Positions 36,550 through 45,574 of a DNA stretch of 60,000 nucleotides are shown piece after piece. The translations under genes and the position numbers were made by a program. A model generated the notes under the pieces. It saw only the letters and a list, made by a program, of their open reading frames with translations, did not search any database and was not told where the DNA came from. Source of the DNA: Adiantum capillus-veneris (Eukaryota; Streptophyta; Polypodiopsida; Polypodiales; Pteridaceae); contig CM043944.1 of assembly GCA_014529385.2 (NCBI GenBank), positions 90,317,384-90,377,383 of the forward strand, written 5' to 3'. Every line of letters begins with the position of its first letter. Position 1 is the stretch's first letter.

Positions 36550-37080
36550 TTAGAAATGTGCAAGCATATGCTCAATTGGGTGCCTTCTTTAAGACCATGG
36601 TACATGCACACAACAAAGAAATCCTTTATACAATGTGACTTGCACATATGGAACATCATGACTGCTTTCATCAAGGAGGGTGTGCCACGTGTGGGTGTCA
36701 TTAATTGGGGATTGTCATTGCAAGTGGGCATTGAGAAGCAAGCAACCAACATCAAGGACTCCACAGACCATGCCTTATGTCCTTGGAGGGCCCCCAAGAC
36801 TTGCAACCCAAAATTGGCCTGCCCATATTCTAAAGCCACTGACACCTATGCAGTTGCTTTCTCCATCGAGCGATTATATGATTGGTGCAAAGATTTTTTA
36901 GAGCATTATAAAGTGCCATGGCAAAAGCGAAAGCAAATTGATTGTAGCATGAATGTCAATATAATGTGCAAAAACTATTTAAAGCAATCACCACCCATGC
37001 AAAGAAAGACATTGAAAAATATGAGTGAGCATTTTGGATATGATAGAGCTCAACTCAGAGGTGTGTTTGCATCCGCTTAG
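36550..37080 (+). pseudogene. Pseudokinase-like C-lobe
   Basis: The 174-residue frame reads SFIQCDLHIWNIM at residues 23-35 (catalytic-loop D28 and N33 kept, HRD replaced by QCD), GVINWG at 47-52 (DFG changed to NWG, so the metal-binding Asp is lost), CPWRAPK at 75-81 (APE changed to APK) and YSKATDTYAVAFSIERL (subdomain IX). The N-lobe is absent: a stop lies just upstream at 36,547. Shared W-G and P-W-x-A-P features suggest relationship to the ORF at 15,249. It starts about 220 bp after element B homology ends. Confidence 0.6.
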
Positions 37081-37119
37081 TGAGATGATGCCTAGATTCT
37101 AGGTTATTCTGATCACTTT

Positions 37120-37690
37120 TGTAGATAGTGGTCTTATTTGGATTGCTTGACCGGATTTGTAAATATCACACATGTAAATGGATTTTTTTGTATAGTCATG
37201 GACCATGGAGTTAAATTGTATATCTCTCACTTCTATGCTCTCTCTCATTACTTATGGATCATGGTACTAAGTGTTTGAGTTCATTATGTGGTGTGTTGCA
37301 AAATATATGATGATTTCTAGACACCAAAGTAGCAAATGAAATTTTTGGTATAGTGATGGACCATGGTGTAAAGTGATCAATGTATTATGTGGTTTGTTTT
37401 GAACATTTATATCACTATCTAGCCACTAGATCCGCACGTAAAGTAATTTTTCATAATGATGGACTCATGGTGCAAAGCAATTCAATACAGCATGTGGTGT
37501 GTTGTGATAGTTTTTGTTGAATTTTGGACACCGAATTTGCAAGTAAAGTATTTTTATAATGAGGGTCCATGGTGCAAAGTGATCAATAGAATGTGGTGTG
37601 TTGTGATAGCTTAAATCAGTTTGTACCACTGGATTTGCAAATGTAAATGAGTTTTTGTGATGTAAATTTAAGTTTTTATCTCAGATTGAA
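37120..37690. repeat. Degenerate ~115-bp repeats
   Basis: Four or five units share CATGGTGCAAAGTGATCAAT-like, TATGTGGTGTGTTGTGATAG-like and GACACCnnATTTGCAAGTAAA-like blocks. They fill the gap between two ORFs. No ORF is conserved. Confidence 0.6.
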
Positions 37691-37702
37691 GACATTGTAA
37701 AT

Positions 37703-38080
37703 GTGTTTCTACCAGACATGGATGAGCGTGAGAAATCAAAAAAATCATACAACCGCTTGCGCACACTTGCATATGCAACTAGCCCAAATGACCAAGCAAG
37801 AGTTGTTGCACGGACCAGTGAGTGGGCACAGGAAAATGGCAAGCAATGGAAAGACATCAACAAAGATGTCACCATAGAGATGGTCAAGGAAACGTGGTCG
37901 ATTGTGTCTGAATTCTCCATCCACAAGGGAAGATTGAAGTTGGAAAAATGTGTTGTGCTAGACATTTGCATGCACGCTGAGGTCATATACCTTGCATGCA
38001 CAAAAAGTACACTAAAACACACGGATTGTCCCTTGTGGTTTGAAAGATGCTATACATTCAATATGTTGAAAATGAGCTAG
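37703..38080 (+). CDS. Unrecognised 125-residue ORF
   Basis: The frame begins MFLPDMDEREKSKKSYNRLR, is hydrophilic and charged in its first half (QENGKQWKDINKDVTIEMV), and has a cysteine-containing second half (EKCVVLDICMHAEVIYLACT). I recognise no family. It lies between the pseudokinase-like ORF and the RING ORF in the same orientation, so the three could be pieces of one former gene. Confidence 0.35.
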   Translation: MFLPDMDEREKSKKSYNRLRTLAYATSPNDQARVVARTSEWAQENGKQWKDINKDVTIEMVKETWSIVSEFSIHKGRLKLEKCVVLDICMHAEVIYLACTKSTLKHTDCPLWFERCYTFNMLKMS

Positions 38081-38318
38081 TGGAATTTAGTAGCATGGCC
38101 CCCAATAAGAGCATAATGGGTATTTGAAGTGAGACACTCATAATATCACAAGAGGAGTTGAGATATGCATTGGTCGGGGCCTCTATGTAAACACATGATG
38201 TTGTGGAGGAATTGAAAACATAGATTTTTACCTCCACACAGACAAGGGGGAAGGTGACACAAGCAACACCAAAGAGTTACAGAGATACATCAAGATCCTT
38301 AGGTGTGAACTCCGTGAA

Positions 38319-38639
38319 ATGGAGGAACGATGTCAACAAAAATTGATCATGACTATCAACGAGCATCCCAACACATTGATCATGACTATCAACGAGCATC
38401 CCAACACATTGCAGCCACCTCTAGCTTACACAAAATACGCAGTGGGTCCTTGCCTGGTTTGTAGGCACTTTTTCCAAAATTGGAGTGGTCACTACGGAAT
38501 AGCTTGTGGCCACATGTACCATTTGCCATGTCTCATGCAAAACATGGTAAATAAAAAAGAGTGCCACATATGCAAGGCTCTGATTGAGAGGAGCTTATGT
38601 ATTCCATGTTCAAAATGGAGAAAGACTATCAATGCTTAG
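38319..38639 (+). CDS. RING-H2 zinc-finger ORF
   Basis: In this 106-residue frame the eight ligands are C45, C48, C63, H65, H68, C71, C82 and C85: C-x2-C-x14-C-x-H-x2-H-x2-C-x10-C-x2-C, an exact RING-H2 pattern. RING-H2 domains recruit E2 enzymes as ubiquitin ligases (established knowledge). Two more cysteines (C94, C97) follow. Residues 10-31 contain an 11-residue direct repeat from a 33-bp duplication at 38,345-38,410. No substrate domain or intact flanking exon is seen, so it may be a relic. Confidence 0.65.
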   Translation: MEERCQQKLIMTINEHPNTLIMTINEHPNTLQPPLAYTKYAVGPCLVCRHFFQNWSGHYGIACGHMYHLPCLMQNMVNKKECHICKALIERSLCIPCSKWRKTINA

Positions 38640-38719
38640 TGGCGGCCACTCCAAGGGAGAGAGACTTTATTTTGGATAACGTGAATTTATCTTTGTAAAC
38701 ATCTTAACCTGGAGAGGAT

Positions 38720-39145
38720 GTGTCATCCTCTTGACTCTTACAATCCTTTTCTTTAATCTAGTCACGACCCTCGGTAAGACACACAGTTCCTGGTGTTCCA
38801 CTTGATCTTGATATATCATCCTTCGGGGATCCACTTAAGAAATATGATCTCTTTAGTCAAAACTAAAGCAAGCAACCATCACACGAGTGCTAGTAGGATT
38901 ACCTACTCAAGTCCTTGTGTCTCTGGTAGTGGTGCCAATGTTGAGGAAGCAAACCACACCACCTATAAAGTGCATACACCACTACCTAGATCAACATAAT
39001 GTCAATCGAGGACATAGATGACACGATAGGCACACAGAGGTAGTCTCTATAGCTTGTCAGGCTGAGACCATCCCACACATACAACACTCTAGAAGGCCAG
39101 CTAAACCAAAATCATGAATCTCACTGCTCTCAACTACACCATCCA
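38720..39145 (-). mobile_element. LTR end, primer site and leader start of an element A relative
   Basis: Read on the minus strand, 39,145-38,940 matches the last ~170 bp of the element A LTR, for example GAGTGTTGTATG and GGGATGGTCTCAGC. A degraded tRNA-Asp primer site follows near 38,935 (ATTGGCACCACTACCAGAGA), and then leader sequence with ACACAAGGACTTGAGTAGGT. Beyond about 38,730 the match fades. It is a short relic in the orientation opposite to A and B. Confidence 0.8.
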
Positions 39146-39360
39146 ACCCAATAGTTGTAGTGAATTTTTGATCATTGTATATACCCCCCTTGCAATAATG
39201 AACACTTAAGCCTTGTAAAACTTGTGACTTTTTGAATCATCGTATATAATATCCTTGCAATGAACGTTGAAGCAAACTACCCTGGACCAAATGTGGATAA
39301 ATTGATTTGTGAATGTTTTGATAGTCTTACTTGGTGCATCAAGTAACCTCATAAATGTAA

Positions 39361-39630
39361 AGTGTATAAATCCACCCATTGATTCAAGCAAAGAAAATTC
39401 ATGATGATTTCTAGACACCAGAGTAGTCATAAATAACAAAGTGTATACAGCCGCCCATTGATTCAAGCAAAAAAAATTTATGATGATTTCTAGACACTAG
39501 AGTAGTCATAAATAATGAAGTGTATAAAGTCTCCCATTGATTCAAGTAAAGAAAATTTATTGATGATTTGTAGACACCAGAGTAGTTATAAATAACAAAG
39601 TGTATAAAGCCACCAATTGAAGCAAACAAA
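39361..39630. repeat. ~80-bp tandem repeat, 3.4 copies
   Basis: Units begin GTGTATA at 39,362, 39,441, 39,520 and 39,600 and contain CCCATTGATTCAAGCAAA and GATGATTTCTAGACACCAGA. Divergence is moderate. A partial match to GATTTCTAGACACC lies at 37,312. Confidence 0.9.
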
Positions 39631-39779
39631 CGTTTTTAAAGTCATAAATGGAAATACTCAAGACTACCATGTTGAAAGACAATAAAATAGTGATTGTGGT
39701 ATTTCCCTTGGCCCATGGGCCACAAGTCACAAAAAAAGAGTTTACATGACTTCCAATTGTTTTGCACCCTAGTAAATTG

Positions 39780-40660
39780 TTAACCTACAATGCTATCTAT
39801 GTTTACATTGCTGCTCTGCAATACCCTTCTTTGTCGAGTAGGAGGAAAATCATCCACCTCAAGGTTCACGTTAAATTCAAGCAATGTACATCCACCAAGC
39901 TCACAAAATTTGAGTTCTTTGACTATCAGATCTTCCCCTTGTTCCCGGTCCTCTTCATTGATATCCACAGTCCATCGTGATATGTCTTCTTCATACCTTT
40001 CTGATTGAATATTTCTTAGAAGCCTATGATTGCAATACAAATATACCAATTTCTCGACATGATAGTTGAGAAGACGATTACAAATAGTTGAGTGTACATA
40101 GCTGTAGGTACTCCAATTTTTCTCAGAACTTGAATTGGAAGAACACTATGCAAGAACCCTAATATCCAATCTGCATAATGTAGGTGCCAAAGCACCATCC
40201 ATGAGCCACCATCTCCATGTTGGCATTTTGATGCAAGGTTCTTCACAGACTTTGAAATGAAAAGTCTATCCTTTAACATGTCTTTGTCAATTCGGTGATT
40301 GCTTGGGCTTGATCATCTAGATTGCTGTAGAAATTAGTGAGACCACGTGATAGAAGTCTTCAATCACCTCCTCATCTAATTCATCACAATCCATGTTCCA
40401 ATACTTTGGATCAAGCAAAAAAGCAACGTTATGTAGTGGACTATGCACACTGACCCATCGAACATGTACATACTTATTTAAGATTTCCCTTTTAGCCTTC
40501 TTAAAAGGTGCTCTCCCAAGGCTTAATCAAACAATTTTTGAGCTCTAAAGGAGAGTCCAGACTCTCTTGAGTATTATACCAGCCCATGTACACCTTCCCT
40601 ATATTGGGTAACTTAAGATCAAATTGATGCAAGGATATCAATCGGATTGTTGACAGTTGC
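39780..40660 (-). pseudogene. hAT-family transposase C-terminal part
   Basis: Read on the minus strand, an upstream piece gives LPNIGKVYMGWYN (near 40,590), then HSPLHNVAFLLDPKYWNMD (40,452-40,394), as in plant hAT transposases. In another frame, TWRWWLMDGA is followed, past a TAG at 40,146, by SSSEKNWSTYSYVHSTICNR and EKLVYLYCNHRLLRN. This is the C-terminal hAT dimerisation domain; the usual form has a C/S-S-x-E-R-N-W-S-x-F/Y, H-x-K-x-R-N-R and L-V-Y-V-H-x-N-x-R-L core. A 70-residue acidic tail ends at 39,780. Several stops and frameshifts disable it. The BED zinc finger and terminal inverted repeats were not found. Confidence 0.85.
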
Positions 40661-40909
40661 TTGTGTATGACAATAATGTCCTTAGAAGAGCAGGAGGCTC
40701 AAGGCAAGGACTTGTCACTAGAGTGCAAGGCAAGGATGCGGCATTGTCTCACTACATCGGGCGTTGTAACCACAAAAAGTTTTGTAGAAACAATTCAAGT
40801 ACTTGACTCTATTGTACGCATATCGATAATAAACCATGAATGTTTTAATACCGTTTTGTAGATCATAATATACCACAAGAAATACTCCAAGGACAATGCA
40901 AAGTTCCCT

Positions 40910-41305
40910 TTGTTGGCAATGAAAGTTATTACAAGATTGTGTGGTGGGTACCCCGTGCCACTGAACACTAAAAGGATAATTCTGATAGAGAAATGGTTTG
41001 CTCTACGCGTGTTTGGAATTGGATATGGGTGCCAAGCACTCAAGGCCCCCTATTTCATGTCCTACATAGCTCATGCCTTGGAGGCAGGAGTCAAAGACCC
41101 GAAGAGACTGGATCCATACAACAAAAGGCTATTTTTAAGGGACAAAAGACGCATGATTCCTGTGGGGATGCTGTCATCAACAGAGGAAAGAGTTTGGCTA
41201 AGGGGTGTGCACGTCAAAGAGGTACATAGTGAGGAAGGAGGGGGTGCAGTGAAGAGAATAAAAACAGTGGGATCAGGCCCATATTCTCCCGCTCTGGACT
41301 CGTGA
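40910..41305 (+). CDS. Unrecognised 131-residue ORF
   Basis: The frame begins MLAMKVITRLCGGYPVPLNT and includes EKWFALRVFGIGYGCQALKA and SSTEERVWLRGVHVKEVHSE. It looks protein-like but matches nothing I know. The strand is opposite to the neighbouring hAT remnant and to the ORFs to the right. It may be a chance frame. Confidence 0.3.
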   Translation: MLAMKVITRLCGGYPVPLNTKRIILIEKWFALRVFGIGYGCQALKAPYFMSYIAHALEAGVKDPKRLDPYNKRLFLRDKRRMIPVGMLSSTEERVWLRGVHVKEVHSEEGGGAVKRIKTVGSGPYSPALDS

Positions 41306-41408
41306 CTATCGCCACCTCTCATGGTGCTCCCTTGCATTTAAGTTTACCCAAGCCCTTTGCTTCTTCCCTTTGTGGATGAGTTTTAAAGAACGTGTAATTT
41401 TTTAGCTC

Positions 41409-41720
41409 TTAAGAATCTTCTTCTGCCTTACTTTCATCCCATGAATGCTGCTCAACATAGTGGAAGATTTTATCAAGTGATTTCCACACATTTTTTTTGT
41501 GATTTTGGATTGCCCCACCACCATCATTGTCTTTATCCAGTCTATGTAACTGTTTCCATTTGTTGAACATGTTTCTCGTCTCCTCTCTATTAGACTCTTT
41601 GAGGCTAAACCCAAGAAACCTTTTGGCCTTCACGCGGCCTATCGATGCTTTCGTTGGTACCTTGTAACGACCTTGAGACATCTTAGGGTCCTCTTTGATT
41701 TTGAAATTTCCTCCATGCAA
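41409..41720 (-). CDS. Unrecognised basic ORF
   Basis: A 103-residue minus frame, strongly basic (KASIGRVKAKRFLGFSLKES) with W-K and D/E-rich ends. No family recognised. It is on the same strand as the broken ORFs at 42.1-45.0 kb and may be the last exon of that locus. Confidence 0.3.
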   Translation of the reverse strand: MHGGNFKIKEDPKMSQGRYKVPTKASIGRVKAKRFLGFSLKESNREETRNMFNKWKQLHRLDKDNDGGGAIQNHKKNVWKSLDKIFHYVEQHSWDESKAEEDS

Positions 41721-42076
41721 ACCAATGTACTTTGAGAGAACTTTCTCTAATGCTTTGATGACTTTTTGTTACTCACTCACTGGCTTTAAGGTCCATGCAA
41801 AACATATGTACAAATGAACCACCTTTTCAATTATTCTACAGAGTACATGGAGTGTACAAACGTGAACTCTACACAAAAGAATATCAAGCACTGGCTGAAA
41901 AAACTTATCTTGAAGATGTCTAATGGGGGAGCTCTACTCCATTGCACACTCTCAAGAGATTGTGCATCGGCCATGTAGTATGAACATGGATTTTCCCCAT
42001 AGGTGCACAATGTGTTATGTTGTACATGCACTTAAGAGTCTTTAAGTCACTTGCCATGTGACATTTGACTTTGTAG

Positions 42077-42197
42077 TCACCAATGCAAATCCCTCCATTG
42101 AAAGCACACCTCCATTTCTATTTGGTCACTGATGATAGAAGGAATCTGGGTTTGACTAAAAACCCAATGGAGGATTTCAAAATCTTCTTCATCAACC
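42077..42197 (-). CDS. Exon-like segment preceded by a splice acceptor
   Basis: On the minus strand a tract CCTTTTTTTACATGCAG is followed by an open frame VDEEDFEILHWVFSQTQIPS...WRDLHW. The pyrimidine tract plus CAG is a good 3' splice-site match, which suggests that remnants of an intron-containing host gene lie here. Confidence 0.35.
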
Positions 42198-42299
42198 TGC
42201 ATGTAAAAAAAGGAACATAAAGCCAAGAACCATTTATGCAATATTTTTGTTATTATAGATTGAACCAAGTATATCGCAAATGATCCTAGCGTCAAAATA

Positions 42300-42900
42300 T
42301 TATTTTTTAACTGCATCTCGTGGGTTCTCTTTGGTTATTGATGGATCCAAAGCTCTATTCATGAGGGTAATGGTGACTCTCTCTAGCTTCCTGTTCTTCA
42401 GAACCTTGCACTGGTTGAGCTTCAAAGAAAACTTGAGAACCCCATTGCACTCCCCTCGACTCATATCAAAGAAGTGAACTACATACCTTTGCAATGCTTC
42501 AAGATCAACAAAGAGGTTGTTATGCTCGTTAAACTATACCTCTCTCCCTCCCTTGCCTATAAATGTTGCTTCATTATGGAATGGTGATCCAAGTTTCTCA
42601 AACACCTCATCATTTAAGTGTCAACGTGTAGTCTTTACATGTGATGGATTTGGCAGCAATGATCCTCTTTTTAGCTAATGCATTGAAGAGTGCCTTGTAT
42701 CCATATGCGAGATGCCACTCTCATCAAGTATTGCTTGCACTTCCATTAGCTCCAGCTGATTCTACTTCATAAAAGAGGTAAGGAGCCTCCCTTTAAATTT
42801 ATCAAAAATTTTCAGAGTTATCATCTCTTCAACTGCTTATTTTGGAGCTAGACTACTGTAATCCACTCCGGCATTGGAACCTACTCCATTCGAGTTTGGA
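42300..42900 (-). pseudogene. Unrecognised broken coding region
   Basis: Minus-strand frames join across indels: GYKALFNALAKKRIIAAKSI, then DEVFEKLGSPFHNEATFIG, then (after a stop) LQRYVVHFFDMSRGECNGVL and ERVTITLMNRALDPSITKEN. Together they look like about 150 residues of one real protein. No domain recognised. Confidence 0.4.
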
Positions 42901-43103
42901 TGTAGCAAAGAATTGTAAAGAAATCACCATGCGTCATGATCAATAATAAGAAAGTGTAAAGCATATATATGGTACGAAAGTAGAAACAAACTTTGAGTTA
43001 CCTTAAATATTGTATTCATTTTTTAAGGCCATTGCTACCAATCTTCATTTCTCTATGTTGCATGAATCTCATTTTGTTTTTTGACTCCCAAGCACAGTGT
43101 ATT

Positions 43104-43394
43104 TCATACAAAAACTTGTAATATTCTTCTCAAGGCTTTGGATTGTCTCTCTATTAATGAAATATTATGAGTGCATGCTTCATTAAGTTTCTTCAGCTGC
43201 ATGTTCTCCATCACTGGGAGGTCTATTTGCTTTTTCGCATTCAATCCTCGCATTTCCAAATGTTCAGTGTATCCCAATAGCCCATCCTTGCCATCGCCTG
43301 TGAAATGTAAAAGGTTAGTGATATTAGTAAAAGGAGGTGTCGCATTTGTTGTAGGATCCTTTGGGTAAATAGAACTATGGGTCCACAAATACAA
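43104..43394 (-). pseudogene. Coiled-coil-like ORF, copy 1
   Basis: The minus frame contains SSIYPKDPTTNATPPFTNIT and DGKDGLLGYTEHLEMRGLNA, then a leucine-spaced stretch to the C-terminus. Copy 2 at 44,434 is more complete. Upstream of it the frame changes (43,241-43,567), so this copy is broken. No family recognised. Confidence 0.4.
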
Positions 43395-43894
43395 ATGATG
43401 TTCCTTGTTTGTCCTTCTGAGTTCTTTCTCCAGTTGGGATTAGAAAGACTCCTTCCTACATTTTTGCAATGGTGTATACTCTTGCAATACATCAACATGA
43501 AGATGATGCATGTCTTCTTTCTTTGGGTAAGTGTTGAAGATGAAGGGGTTGAGGATTGCAAGTTCAAATTGATGTTTTTATCATAAAAAGAAATGATGTC
43601 TATTCCTAAAGTCGATAGAACAATAGACAGATATACCTTCTCCTTTATGGTTGTCAGCCTCTCAAAGTTGTTGCCAAAGAAGGAGTTTTGCCAATGGGGC
43701 TCATTGTAGTCGGCCGCGTTTATGTAGCATCTAAATTAAGGAGTGAGCTCCTGTAGTAGCCTATTTCCACTCGTAACCAGCCAGCTCTTGTGTCACTACA
43801 TTCCTATGCAATCCTCGTCCACTGTCCAAGTTGCCACCACTATCACATTGCCACAATGCGGTTCGCCATGCTGGGTTCACTGCATTGTCCACCT

Positions 43895-44329
43895 CTATCT
43901 TCGCCATAGCCCGCGCCCAACGAGTAGATGCCCAATGATTTTGTCCACTCCCGTGCCCAGAATCTCCATGAAAGTTGTAGAAACCTCTGCACTGCCATCA
44001 CTTTGTAGAAGATCTTTGGAAAGAAGCCACGAGGCAAGCACTGCATAGTTGCCCTTCGTATCTGTGTAGCTTGCCCTAGCTTTGGTGCATCTGTATACGT
44101 ATTTGCACCAGGCTTGGAAACTTGGAAATGCTTGAATGCTTAAATTTAAGCTCATCTCATTGGCATGCATCTCTGTAAAGGTAGCAATGGTGTCGAATGC
44201 CCTGAGGGCTTCCGTGCTCGCGTTGGGTAGCAAGTAAGTTGTGGTTATGGAGGTGAAGGAGAGGTAGGAGTATCCTGCCCAAGTTCCGAAATCCAAAAGA
44301 GAAGCCTGGAACTCAACAAATTTGGCCAC
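43895..44329 (-). CDS. Unrecognised 144-residue ORF
   Basis: The minus frame begins MAKFVEFQASLLDFGTWAGY and includes STEALRAFDTIATFTEMHAN and FPSFQAWCKYVYRCTKARAS. The composition looks like a real soluble protein. No family recognised. It lies between the two copies of the coiled-coil ORF and may belong to the same gene. Confidence 0.4.
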   Translation of the reverse strand: MAKFVEFQASLLDFGTWAGYSYLSFTSITTTYLLPNASTEALRAFDTIATFTEMHANEMSLNLSIQAFPSFQAWCKYVYRCTKARASYTDTKGNYAVLASWLLSKDLLQSDGSAEVSTTFMEILGTGVDKIIGHLLVGRGLWRR

Positions 44330-44343
44330 GAGGGTCTCAAAAA

Positions 44344-44998
44344 AGTAGAAACAAACTTTGAGTTACCTTAAAGCTCGTATTCATTTTTCAGGCCATCGCT
44401 ACCAATCTTCATATTCTCTATGTTGCATGGATCTCATTTTGTTTTTTGACTCCCAAGCACAATGTCTTTTATACACAAACTTGTGATCTTCTTCTCAAGG
44501 CTTTGGATTGTCTCTCTATTTGATGAAATATTCTGAGCGCATCCTTCATTAAGTTTCTTCAGCCGCATGTTCTCCATTGCTAGGAGTCCTATTTTCTTTT
44601 CCGCATCCAATCCTTGCATTTCCAAATGTTCAATGTATCCCAATAGTCCATCCTTACCATCGCCTGTGAAATGTAAAAAGTTAGTGATATTAGTAAAGGG
44701 AGGTGTCACATTTATTGTAGGATCCTTTGGGTAAATAGACCAATCGGTCCACAAATCCAAATGATGTTCCTTATTTTTCCTTTTGAGTTCTTTCTCTCGT
44801 TGGGATTCAAAAGACTTCTTCCTACGTTTCTGCAATGGTGTGTACTCTTGCAATACATCAATGTGAAGATGATGCATGTGTTCTTTCTTTGGGTAAGTGT
44901 TGAAGATGAAGGGGTTAAGTATTGAAAGTTCAAATTGATGTTTTCATCAGAAAAAGAAGTGTTGTCTATTCCTAGAGTCGATAGAGCGACAAACAGAC
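44344..44998. repeat. 1,365-bp tandem duplication, unit 2 (partial)
   Basis: Matches 42,979-43,632 at high identity and then diverges near the AGACA words at 44,994. Confidence 0.85.
44434..44877 (-). CDS. Coiled-coil-like ORF, copy 2
   Basis: A 147-residue minus frame with a basic start (QKRRKKSFESQREKELKRKN), a middle shared with copy 1 (SIYPKDPTINVTPPFTNITN), and a heptad-like C-terminal half (EHLEMQGLDAEKKIGLLAME, then RETIQSLEKKITSL). It is more complete than copy 1. Function unknown. Confidence 0.45.
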   Translation of the reverse strand: MHHLHIDVLQEYTPLQKRRKKSFESQREKELKRKNKEHHLDLWTDWSIYPKDPTINVTPPFTNITNFLHFTGDGKDGLLGYIEHLEMQGLDAEKKIGLLAMENMRLKKLNEGCAQNISSNRETIQSLEKKITSLCIKDIVLGSQKTK

Positions 44999-45339
44999 AC
45001 TATGACTAACGAAATATCTCAAGTTTTGGAAGCGAAGGCTTGTAAGCTCGTGTTTAAAATCACTATAGTCCCATGTTTAGAGTTGATAGAGTTCTTGTAG
45101 CTTATGTTTTTGGAGGGAACACTTGTGAATTGGTGTTTCAAATCATCAATCATACATTCATTTAGATTTTTGACAAGAGAATGAAGGACAAGAAAAGAAG
45201 GTGGTAGCTACCTAACAATGAATGTCATTTTGGCTGTTTGTTGGTGCAAAAAAGCATCACCTAAAATATACTATATAACATTTTTATTTTATCTCTCTAA
45301 GATGATGTGGGACTTCCTACAGGACCCCAAAGTTAGTCT
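44999..45339. other. Non-coding spacer
   Basis: No ORF or recognised element. Confidence 0.4.
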
Positions 45340-45569
45340 AAAGTTCTCCTAATGGGAGTCAGTCGCTCGACCAGTGGACCAAGGAGGTCTCAAAATTTTA
45401 AACCCAGTTGCCCATGTTAAGGCCTTGTGTGCCAAATTTATAATCTCCTTGGCTAAAAAGAATCAAGTTTTGGGCTGTCATGACCAAGGATATGATAGAT
45501 ACAACTAATCTTGGTTCAAAAGGTGGGAAGTGGAAAGGAGCAGAGTTTCACGACAAACTCTTAGCCCGG
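45340..45569 (+). pseudogene. LINE ORF2 fragment, left part of the interrupted target
   Basis: The plus frame includes GGLKILNPVAHVKALCAKFI, matching the G-G-L-G-x-x-D-P-x-x-x-x-x-A-L-x-A-K-W block after the reverse transcriptase in plant LINEs. Reading continues, with stops, to the CATGG target duplication and resumes at 59,702. Confidence 0.65.
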
Positions 45570-45574
45570 CATGG
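45570..45574. repeat. Target site duplication CATGG (left)
   Basis: Identical to 59,702-59,706. It flanks the outer chromovirus. Confidence 0.95.

Larger units (their letters stand above)
42979..44343. repeat. 1,365-bp tandem duplication, unit 1
   Basis: Begins AGTAGAAACAAACTTTGAGT and is repeated from 44,344, where the same words recur. The second unit covers only the first ~655 bp. Confidence 0.85.
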
